Below are positions 25,097-33,200 of a stretch of DNA of 64,000 nt, one piece after another. Position numbers and translations under genes: made by a program. The notes under the pieces are model-generated. The model was not told the origin of the DNA, ran no database searches, and saw nothing but the letters and a program-made list of their open reading frames with translations. The first letter of the stretch is position 1; every line of letters begins with the position of its first letter. This DNA is from JAVJSU01 sp040219275 (lineage in GTDB: Bacteria > Chloroflexota > Anaerolineae > Aggregatilineales > Phototrophicaceae), in contig JAVJSU010000062.1 of NCBI GenBank assembly GCA_040219275.1, forward strand, positions 1 through 64,000, written 5' to 3'.

Positions 25097-25660
25097 CTAT
25101 GTTTCAAACTCTTTTTTTAAGAGTGCGAACAATACCAGATCATGAAACGACCCGTCTTCAAAATATTGTTCACGTTGAATACCTTCCTCGGTAAAGGCTA
25201 ACTTTTTTAATACCTTGATGGATGCTTCGTTATAAACACTTGCATCCGCCTCAATCCGATTCAGCCCCATCTCAGTAAATCCAAAACGAATAATCGCCCG
25301 CAGTGCTTCCGGCATAAAGCCCTTGCCCCAATATACCTGCGCCAGATCATAACCAATCGACCCGCGCTGATCTGTACGATCCCAATAATTATAACCGCAC
25401 ATCCCTATCATCTGGTCATGGGTCTTTAGGGCTATTCCCCAGCGAATCTCCCGTTTATAGGCATAACCTTCGCTGATTCCGTCGATGAGCTTCGCCGCTT
25501 GTTCCATATTTTCATAGGCTTTTCCCGTGTTATATTTGGTCACTTCATAGTCACCACGAATGCGAAACAGGGCAGAAACATCTTTCGGAACAATTTCCCG
25601 TAGGACAAGACGTTCGGTTTCTATGCGGGGAAATTCTGTAAAATCAAACATACCATTCAT
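25097..25660 (-). CDS. GNAT-family acetyltransferase, RimJ/RimL type
   Basis: About 187 residues from the ATG at 25660. It has the RimJ/RimL opening IETERLVLREI, a middle strand GMCGYNYWD, the acetyl-CoA loop region YWGKGFMPEALRAII and the NxASxxVLKKLAF helix. The family acetylates protein N-termini, but also small molecules. Upstream ATG codons exist to 25690, but a TATAAT lies at 25671-25676 on this strand, which favours the shorter form; a further ATG at 25651 is also possible. It is first in an operon with the three DHp-only proteins, an unusual pairing that hints at a link between acetylation and signalling. Confidence 0.85.
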   Translation of the reverse strand: MNGMFDFTEFPRIETERLVLREIVPKDVSALFRIRGDYEVTKYNTGKAYENMEQAAKLIDGISEGYAYKREIRWGIALKTHDQMIGMCGYNYWDRTDQRGSIGYDLAQVYWGKGFMPEALRAIIRFGFTEMGLNRIEADASVYNEASIKVLKKLAFTEEGIQREQYFEDGSFHDLVLFALLKKEFET

Positions 25661-25670
25661 TACACTTTCT

Positions 25671-25676
25671 ATTATA
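25671..25676 (-). promoter_or_regulatory. TATAAT -10 element for the GNAT-DHp operon
   Basis: A perfect TATAAT on the minus strand sits 10 bases before the chosen start codon at 25660, so the transcript would begin within a few bases of it and be nearly leaderless. No convincing -35 hexamer is visible at the normal distance. It lies in the 122-base gap to the divergent dinB-like gene. Confidence 0.45.
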
Positions 25677-25782
25677 CGCGCCATTTGCAAGTAAGAAGCG
25701 TTAACACGGGTGGTTCTAGGTAAAACGCAACCATCGCCATTGTAAATCTTGATGGTTCAGAATGACAACAACGAGGATGCTT

Positions 25783-26280
25783 ATGGATACACAAATGATA
25801 CGGCGCATCGCCCTTAATGTGATGGGCAAAACCGTAAAGACCATAGACAATATTCTGGCGGATGTGAGCCAGCAAACCGCAACGACTTATCGGGATGGCG
25901 GTGACGGCTGGACAGTGCTGGAAACACTGTGCCATGTGCGCGATTTTGACGCCTTCTTCTATGGCCGCGCCGTGATGATGCTGGAGCAACTTACGCCACA
26001 CCTACCCGCCTATGACCATGATGCCCTTGCCATTGAACGCCGCTACAATGAACAAAATCTCAAAGTCGTGCTGGAAGACCTCAAAGCCTCACGCGAGCGA
26101 TTCATCACCTTTTTTGAGGGGTTAAGCGATGAAGAATGGGAGCGTGACGGCATCCACCCTGAACGCGGATATTTTACCATGACCGATGCGGCGATGCAGG
26201 TCGCCACCCACGACATCTCCCACACCGAGCAAATCACGAAAATCCTACGCGAGAAACTCACCGCGCCTGCAACAGTATAA
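25783..26280 (+). CDS. DinB-family protein
   Basis: About 165 residues from the ATG at 25783, chosen for a GAGGA ribosome site 6 bases upstream. It forms a four-helix DinB bundle with the three metal-binding His positions visible: CHVRDFDAFFYGRA (first His), and THDISHTEQITKIL near the end (second and third). DinB proteins are thiol-dependent metalloproteins, such as bacillithiol or mycothiol S-transferases, and many have unknown substrates. It is divergent from the GNAT-DHp operon and followed by a WD40 gene on the same strand. Length is normal. Confidence 0.88.
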   Translation: MDTQMIRRIALNVMGKTVKTIDNILADVSQQTATTYRDGGDGWTVLETLCHVRDFDAFFYGRAVMMLEQLTPHLPAYDHDALAIERRYNEQNLKVVLEDLKASRERFITFFEGLSDEEWERDGIHPERGYFTMTDAAMQVATHDISHTEQITKILREKLTAPATV

Positions 26281-26350
26281 GGGTTACTTGCGCGTCTGAA
26301 GAACTAGGCTAGGATGAACAGTCAGCGACCTACTTATGGAGAATACCCTT

Positions 26351-27475
26351 ATGAAACGGATTTTACGTGTGTTGACGATCATCCTGAGCCTCTTTTTGCT
26401 GGTGACAGGCTCTGGAATTCAGGCGCAGAATGACCACATTTCGATTATCCCAGTGCGTAGCGTAGGGTATTTGATGGCGGTGTCTTCAGATGCGCGCCTT
26501 ATTGCCACGAGCGAATTAAGTGCGATACATAATGACGAGGTATTGCCAGAATATTTGCCGATTCATGTGTTCAATAGCGAGAGCCGTGAAGAAATATTTA
26601 CCTTAGAGGGTTTCACGGATTACGCATCAAGTTTAGCCTTTAACGAAGATGGCAGTCTGCTCGCATCCTATCATCCCAACGGGTGGATTTATTTGTGGGA
26701 TATGACCAATGGCACACTCATCCGTGAAATCCCGTCAATTCCATTAAGTCCGGCGATTCTCCGCTTTATTCCGGGAAGAAATTTGCTGATACAAACAACG
26801 GTCACTGGTTTCTTACCGACGATTATGGTGTGGGATCTGGATACAGGCGCGATTGTCTCCATGTTAATGGAGCGTTTTAACAGTCGCGGGCAATTAATGG
26901 ATTACATGAGCGAGGCGCGCGCACCGGAAAGTATCATAGATGTTGTGCTGGTGGATGAGCAAACCGTCATTGTCTCGACCGCAAACAACAACATTATTGA
27001 ATGGAACATCAGCACCGACGAACGACGCATCCTACGCGATGATGAAGAGACCTTACCCTACTTTGACATTCGTAAGATTTACCTCACCCCGGATGGCGAA
27101 ACGCTCGTCTATAACCACGTTCGCAATGAAACAGTGTATCTGCTAAACATGCGTGACCGAACAGAAACCCCACTGTTTGAACGTGACGTTGAGCTTGTCG
27201 CCACGGCATCCGATGCCGATGTCATTGCATGGGTGATGAACGTGAATAACACGCCAGCGGTATTGACAAGTTCACTCGCTAATTTCACCGATAGCAATGG
27301 CATTGTCCTCCCGGAGCCGCAATTCAGTCCTGAGTTCCTCCGACTTCGAACACCATTAGCAAGCATGGCTATTTCACCGGACGGCTCTCGGATTATTTTG
27401 GGCGGTTTTTACAATGAAGACGGTGAGAACGTTATTGCGGTGATTGATAACGTCAATGTCAATGGGAACGGGTAA
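26351..27475 (+). CDS. Secreted WD40-like beta-propeller protein
   Basis: About 374 residues from the ATG at 26351, which has GGAG 9 bases upstream; an earlier ATG at 26336 contains that GGAG itself. A signal peptide covers residues 1-26 (LLVTGSGIQA-QN). Propeller blades follow: LAFNEDGSLLASYHPNGWIYLWDM, IMVWDLDTG, IIEWNIST and a last blade MAISPDGSRIILGG. It has no enzyme motif and probably presents a binding surface outside the membrane. It belongs to the same loose group as the genes at 1291 and 9964, but with its own codon use and blade sequences. Confidence 0.83.
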   Translation: MKRILRVLTIILSLFLLVTGSGIQAQNDHISIIPVRSVGYLMAVSSDARLIATSELSAIHNDEVLPEYLPIHVFNSESREEIFTLEGFTDYASSLAFNEDGSLLASYHPNGWIYLWDMTNGTLIREIPSIPLSPAILRFIPGRNLLIQTTVTGFLPTIMVWDLDTGAIVSMLMERFNSRGQLMDYMSEARAPESIIDVVLVDEQTVIVSTANNNIIEWNISTDERRILRDDEETLPYFDIRKIYLTPDGETLVYNHVRNETVYLLNMRDRTETPLFERDVELVATASDADVIAWVMNVNNTPAVLTSSLANFTDSNGIVLPEPQFSPEFLRLRTPLASMAISPDGSRIILGGFYNEDGENVIAVIDNVNVNGNG

Positions 27476-27496
27476 GCGTTCTCTAAAATATCTTGC

Positions 27497-27516
27497 ACCC
27501 GCCTACTTTGGCGGGT
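27497..27516. terminator. Hairpin at the convergent WD40/GNAT junction
   Basis: ACCCGCC and GGCGGGT form a perfect 7-base stem around TACTTT, overlapping the GNAT stop codon. The following sequence has only a weak T tract on the minus strand and none on the plus strand. It may limit read-through between convergent genes, but it also codes for the end of the GNAT protein. Confidence 0.4.
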
Positions 27517-28255
27517 TGCGATACCAATAGGTGTACACTTCTTTGAAGCCGAAATTTTCGTAAAGGGCGCGGGCAGGCTGATTCTCCCGCACGACCTGTA
27601 GAGTCGCCTGTTCTGCGCCTTTTGCTTTTGCCCAATGGAGCAGACTCTCCACCAATGCCGCGCCGAATCCCTGCCGGCGATGTTGTGGGCTGGTCACGAT
27701 GTCGAATAAGCCAACCGTCTGCCCATCACACACCCCCAAGCCCACAGCGACAGTCTGCCTGCCCTGCTTGAGCGTCATGAAGCAGGTATCCAGCAAAATT
27801 GCATCGAGCAGGCGGCGCATCGGCGGTAAGTGTGATTCCGCCACGATGTTCAGACGGCAAAAATCATCCAGCCAATCGTCCGTCAGCCGTTCGCTATAAA
27901 ACACCTGGTCGCTCAGGATCGGTTTTTTTGCCGTCAGGTCGCTCAGTTGCACGCTGACGGTATCGTCTCTGGTGTAGCCGCGTGCTTCCAGTTGTGCGTC
28001 CAGATCCGCCGGATGCGCCGCATCGGTTAGCTTATAGACCAGTGAAATCCCGCTTTCGGCGAATGTACGCTCACAAAACGCCAGCTTCTCCTGCAGCGGT
28101 AAGGACGAGCTATAAAGTGGATTAACGGAATTAGCGCGACGGGTGTAACCATCCGCGAAGCGCAACAACCAGCCATCGTAAGGCAGGGTTTCAAACGCCA
28201 CCCATGCGTGCATATAAAAGTTTTCTAACGTAAGGATCCGGTCATGCTCTGCCAT
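27503..28255 (-). CDS. GNAT-family N-acetyltransferase
   Basis: About 250 residues from the ATG at 28255, which follows a strong GGGAGG site; two ATG codons further upstream (28285, 28294) are alternatives. The C-terminal half is a standard GNAT fold: FDIVTSPQHRRQGFGAALVESLL at about 175-198 with the Q/R-x-x-G-x-G/A loop, and NQPARALYENFGFKEV near 225-240. The N-terminal half (PYDGWLLRFADGYTRRANSV) is like the extended GNAT proteins that acetylate peptides or small molecules. The acceptor is unknown. Its 3' end overlaps a hairpin at 27497-27516. Confidence 0.86.
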   Translation of the reverse strand: MAEHDRILTLENFYMHAWVAFETLPYDGWLLRFADGYTRRANSVNPLYSSSLPLQEKLAFCERTFAESGISLVYKLTDAAHPADLDAQLEARGYTRDDTVSVQLSDLTAKKPILSDQVFYSERLTDDWLDDFCRLNIVAESHLPPMRRLLDAILLDTCFMTLKQGRQTVAVGLGVCDGQTVGLFDIVTSPQHRRQGFGAALVESLLHWAKAKGAEQATLQVVRENQPARALYENFGFKEVYTYWYRNPPK

Positions 28256-28371
28256 ATGGACGATTTCCTCCCGTAAATTTGCCATTTTAAGCATGATAGC
28301 ACGCCAATTGCCTATAGTACGAATCTACCCCAATACAAACGGCGCATTAAGTTTCGTGCATTAGTGCGGTG

Positions 28372-28380
28372 TGTTATACT
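28372..28380 (+). promoter_or_regulatory. Extended -10 promoter candidate
   Basis: TGTTATACT fits an extended -10 element (TGnTATAcT). It lies 45 bases before the ATG at 28426 and inside a possible longer reading frame, which supports the shorter start for that small gene. TTTCGT lies at the -35 distance but is a poor match. Confidence 0.45.
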
Positions 28381-28425
28381 CGATTCTATACATATGAAGA
28401 TTGTGAGTCCGTCAAAAGGGACACG

Positions 28426-28674
28426 ATGACAGACGATTGGATCGAACAAATTAAAGCGCGTGGTCTGACAGGTGCGGTAACCTTCGCCCTTGATGCCTTA
28501 GCGCCACTCGGTCCATTAGGGGCACAATTGATCTGGGTTGCACAGCCGTTGTTCGGCGTGTTCGGTGGGGAGAACGCCCGTCACGCGATGGGGGGCATCG
28601 CCGAAGCCTTAGAATCACCGGACGGCATCGAACAGATTCGCCAGCGATTGAACGCACCGGATCAAAATGGTTAG
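28426..28674 (+). CDS. Small hypothetical protein (82 aa)
   Basis: An 82-residue protein starting at an ATG preceded by AAAAGGG. It has an acidic start (MTDDWIEQ), a Gly/Leu/Pro-rich moderately hydrophobic middle (LDALAPLGPLGAQLIWVAQ) that could be an amphipathic or short membrane helix, and a charged helical end. No known motif is recognised. It lies 125 bases before the DUF6754-type gene that opens the large envelope cluster, and could belong to it. Function unknown. Confidence 0.6.
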   Translation: MTDDWIEQIKARGLTGAVTFALDALAPLGPLGAQLIWVAQPLFGVFGGENARHAMGGIAEALESPDGIEQIRQRLNAPDQNG

Positions 28675-28799
28675 CATAATATTTCGGTAGAGGTGTGTCA
28701 GATAGTTTGCGCTCCTACCAATCCTAAAAATTTATCACCTTCAAAATTAACCAGGCACACAGGCTAATCTTCTCATCACAGGGGGAGGGAACGGGTAAC

Positions 28800-29558
28800 G
28801 TGGAAGCCAATCAAATTTTCGCTAGTTTAATCATCGCGCTCACATTGATTCTGGTGTTGATTACCACCAACTTTGTGCGGCGGGGGCGGTTGAACGTCAT
28901 TTTACGGCGCATCCCCGCCTACGAACGGATTCCGTCATTGGTCGGATTGTCGATTGAATCCAGCCGTCCGTTGCATATCTCGCTCGGTAGCGCGGGCATC
29001 GGCGATGAATCAACCATTCTCGCCATCACCAGCGCGGAACTCGCCTATCAGGTGACCAATCGCGCCGCCATCGGTGACGCACCGCCCATCCTCACCCTCT
29101 CCAACACAAGCGCCATCCCGTTAGGTCAGGATACCCTGCGCCGTGCCTATAATCAGCGCGGATTGTCAGAACGCTATAGCACCACCAATGTGCGCTGGTA
29201 TCCCAACGGACCGCGTTCGCTGGTCTTTGCCGCCGTCGTCAGCACCATGATTAAAGATGATAAAGTCGCGGCGAGTATTATGGGCGGCAGTTATGGCGCG
29301 GAACTGGCATTGATTACGGATGCCTCTAAACGCAGTGATGTGCCGATTGTCGCCTACAGCAATCAGCTAGAAGGGCAGGCAGTCGCCTATGCGCTGGCGG
29401 ATGAGGCGCTCATCGGTGAGGAAATTTTCGCCGTCGGCACGTATCTCGAAGGTGGTTCGGTACAGGTCAGCGAATCCATCGTCATTGATGTGCTCCGCTG
29501 GCTGTTAATTATTGTTATGATTATCGGCTTTGTTGCCGGTTTCCTGAACGGAAGGTAA
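28800..29558 (+). CDS. DUF6754-like membrane protein
   Basis: A 252-residue protein with a GTG start after a strong GGGGGAGGG site. One membrane segment lies at each end (about 7-25 and 228-248) and a soluble alpha/beta domain between, with HISLGSAGIGDESTILA, ASIMGGSYGAELALI and VAYALADEALIGEEIFA. From memory this matches the DUF6754 family found in Chloroflexota and some other phyla, of unknown function. The soluble part should lie on one side of the membrane, held at both ends. It is first in the gene train to 40168 and precedes the next gene by 6 bases. Confidence 0.75.
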   Translation: MEANQIFASLIIALTLILVLITTNFVRRGRLNVILRRIPAYERIPSLVGLSIESSRPLHISLGSAGIGDESTILAITSAELAYQVTNRAAIGDAPPILTLSNTSAIPLGQDTLRRAYNQRGLSERYSTTNVRWYPNGPRSLVFAAVVSTMIKDDKVAASIMGGSYGAELALITDASKRSDVPIVAYSNQLEGQAVAYALADEALIGEEIFAVGTYLEGGSVQVSESIVIDVLRWLLIIVMIIGFVAGFLNGR

Positions 29559-29564
29559 TTGCAG

Positions 29565-30182
29565 ATGCGACTGAAATTTAGTTCTGCGCTTGCCACCGCC
29601 ATAACGATCAGCGTAGGCTTCTTGACCGTCATCGGCTTATTGCTCGGTGATCGTTTCGCGCTGTTTGAAGGTTTCGCGGGTGTGTTTCTCCAACTGACGA
29701 CCATCACCATCGCGCTTACTATCATCATCGGCATTATCAACCTGCTCAGTGTGCATGTCACGCGGGTCGGACGGCGCAAATCCGGCGCGATCTATAGCCT
29801 TGTGCTGGTGGTCAGCTTTACCGGCGTGATCGTCTCGTATGCAGTGGATCGTGATACCAGCATGATGTTGCTGGAAACGGTGCAAATCTCGGTAGAATCT
29901 GCGCTGGCGGGCTTATTATTTTTCGCGCTGGTCTATGGGGCTTATCGTATGATGCGTCACCACGTCAGCGGCTGGAATTTATTATTTATCTCGGCGGTAT
30001 TATTGGTGTTGCTCGGCTCATTGCCACTCAGCCAATTAGAGCCGATCACCGAAGTGCGCGATTGGGTGTTAAGCATCCCCGTGAACGCGGGCGCACGCGG
30101 TCTTTTGATGGGCGTGGCGCTGGCAACAGTGGTCGCCGGAATGCGCGTGTTGATCGGTCAGGATCGCTCGTATCGTGAATAA
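29565..30182 (+). CDS. Polytopic membrane protein of the envelope cluster
   Basis: A 205-residue protein from the ATG at 29565 (GGAAGG 10 bases upstream); a TTG at 29559 is an alternative start. It is nearly all membrane: about six hydrophobic segments, for example AITISVGFLTVIGLLLG, ITIALTIIIGIINLL and LLFISAVLLVLLG. Loops are short and the end is basic. No transporter motif is visible. It lies directly behind the DUF6754-type gene and before the giant acidic protein, so it may be the membrane base of the same complex. Function unknown. Confidence 0.72.
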   Translation: MRLKFSSALATAITISVGFLTVIGLLLGDRFALFEGFAGVFLQLTTITIALTIIIGIINLLSVHVTRVGRRKSGAIYSLVLVVSFTGVIVSYAVDRDTSMMLLETVQISVESALAGLLFFALVYGAYRMMRHHVSGWNLLFISAVLLVLLGSLPLSQLEPITEVRDWVLSIPVNAGARGLLMGVALATVVAGMRVLIGQDRSYRE

Positions 30183-30278
30183 TGCTAAAAACGTATGATG
30201 AAAATATACTAGATTGAATTTCTGGATAACGTAAGCTGAAAGCGTACAGCAAGCGGCGAACAGCTTAAGGGCTAACCT

Positions 30279-33200
30279 ATGAGTGATGATTTCGACAGAG
30301 ATGACCTTGATTGGCTAAGTGATGATGGCGACGATGATGAATCGCGCCGGAATGACGACGACGATCTCAGTCTTGAATTAGATTGGCTACGCGACGACAA
30401 CGACGATCAACCTGCCAAACGGGATGACCGTCTGGGCGTAACGGGCGAACTTTCGTGGCGCGATGACGACTCCGGCAACGATGCACCCGCACAGGGTGGC
30501 GATGATCGTCGCACGGGCGTAACCGGGCAGTTGTCATGGCTGGAAGACTCCGTGCCGGATAGCGATAAATCCTCGCGAGGGGATGATGAGCGCCGGACGG
30601 GAGTCACCGGACAGTTATCATGGAGAGGTGATTCGCGGGAGTCCGAATTTGAAAGCCAACTCGAAGAAGCAGAATCCGCGGCAGGCATAGACCCCTCCTC
30701 CTTTTTGGAGTCGGATTCCAGTGCGGAAGACACGGGTGGAAATGATGCGTTGCCGGAGTGGATGCAGGGTATGGACATGCCCGATCTCGACGACGATGAA
30801 GGCGAGGACGATCTCTACGAAGATGATCTCTATGAGGACGATCTCTACGACGAAGACGACCTCTATGCTGATCCCTTGCCCGACGATGCACCGGAATGGC
30901 TCTCTGGCACGGGCGGACTCGGTGAACAGGTCAATTCCGACGAAGCACCGTCCTGGTTAGCCGATACCGGTTCACTCGGCGACGCGGCGGAAAACGCCGA
31001 TGAAGCGCCGTCCTGGTTAGCCGATACCGGTTCAATTGGCAACGTAGCAGAAAGCGCCGATGAAGCGCCGTCATGGTTAGCTGATACGGGTTCATTGGGC
31101 GGTATGGTTGAAGACACCAATGATGCCCCCTCGTGGCTTTCAGGCACAGGTTCACTGGACGATGATGTTCCTGCCGCGCAAGAAAAATCCACCGGAGGGC
31201 TTGACATCCCCGATTGGCTCAGCGGTGGGGGCGACGGCTACGAGTCCGATGATGAATACGAAGCAGTCGACGACGATGAGGACGTACAGGGCGTACCCGA
31301 TTGGCTTGCGACAGGCGAAACCGGTTCACCTGGCACCGCCGACCTAGCGCCAGCCGCAGACCATGATGATGCGCGTGGCGTACCCGAATGGCTACAGGGT
31401 TCGGACGTTTATGACGACGATGAGGACGAAGAAGAAGCCTACGAATTTGCCGAAGAAGCCGATGCGGGTGTACCGGAGTGGTTATCCGGTGGTATGCAAA
31501 GCGCCGTTTCTGACGCAAGTGAAGCAGATTATTATGAAGATGACGATATAGAAACCGCCGTTCCTGATTGGCTCAGTGAGCAACAAACAGGCGGGGATTT
31601 CAACTATCAGACGATTGAGGAAGCTCAGGCAGAAGAAGCCGCCATCGGCAATGTGGACGAATTTGATTCGCTGTTCGGTGAGGACGACTTCGCCCTTGAA
31701 GACGAAGATGAATTTGACCTACTCGGCGAACTCACGGGTGATGTTGGCAATGTTGATTCCCTGCTAGAAAGCACCGCAGACGAAGATGACTTTGATCTGC
31801 TTGGCGAACTCGGCGTTGGTGAATCCAGCGGCATGACCGACATGTTGACCAACATGGAAAACGCGGTTGCTGAAGACGACGACATTTTCGGTGATTTCGG
31901 GCTGGATGATGATGAGGCTGATGAAGAAATAGCCACCATCTTCGCCAAGCCGGATTTTGGAAGCGGTACGGCAGACGATGATCTGGACGACCTCTTCGGC
32001 ATGGACGATGATGGCGCGGACGAATACGAAGACTACGAAGATGACGACGCGTTCACGCCTGCGGAAGCCATGCCCTCCGGTGTGATGTCCGATGCGGATC
32101 TCGATAGCCTGTTTGGTATGGATGACGACGCTGAACAGATACCGGAAGGTGGAGAGACCATTTTCGCCAAGCCGGATTTTGCAACAGACGCGGCGGATGA
32201 TGAATTAGACGATCTTTTCGGCAACTTTGGAGACGACGAAGAGGAAGACGCATTTGCCCCCTCAGAAGCCGTACCCGCAGATTCGATGTTTGATACAGAT
32301 CCCTTCGGTACATTCGCCAACGACGAAGAAGAAGACGGTGCATTCACCCCTGCGGAAGCCATGCCCTCCGGCGTGATGTCCGATGCGGAATTAGATAGTC
32401 TATTTGATGTTAATGACGATTATGCAGATGATAGTGACGACGACGAAGACCGCTTTGACTGGTTCGGCGAAGAAGAAGCCTCAGCCGCCGAAAGTGGTGA
32501 CCCGGATTGGTTGAGCAATGTTGATGCGTCCGATGCGGAAGCCATGCCCAACGATCAATCCTTCCTCGCGGAACTGGGCATTGAACCCGATGCAGATGCC
32601 CCCGCCGGACGACAATTCCGTGACGTGGATGATTACCTCTCGACCTTCGGCGACAATCGTTCATTGGCATTGCCACAAACAGGCGATCTCGCCGAATTGT
32701 CGGGTAATGTTGATTTTGATGATCTGTTTGATAGCGATATTGACGACATTGGCGAAGAGGAAAAGCACGCCACCGCCGAGTTCGAGCGTGAATCGAACCC
32801 GGATCGCCCCTCATGGCTGGATGATGTCAACGTCAACGTCGGCGGTGTTTCTGCCAGTACGATGATTCGCGGGCAAAAAGACGCGTCGATTGAAGATTTG
32901 CCGGATCGTTTGCAAGCCCTGCACGAACGCGGTAAGGAGATGCGCGGCAAACAGGGAGAGGTCACCGCAGGCATTAAATCCATCCTGCCGGAAGCCAGCG
33001 AAGTTCTCTCTGATGTTGATTTCGGCGTGACAGAATCCGCCATGATCGCGCCGTTAAACCTGTCCACCGAACAGCGTTCACAGGTCAACATTCTGCGGAC
33101 ATTGGCTGGCGGCAGTATGAGCGGTGTGGGCGTTCTGCTGGACGACGATGAACAACCGCAACGTGCCGCCCGCCGACGCTTACTCAGTGGGCGCGTGGTA

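Noticed and set aside
30939..31178. Regular 60-bp repeats considered as a CRISPR-like array
   Set aside because: There are no spacers; the units are contiguous, in frame, and code for a 20-residue protein repeat.
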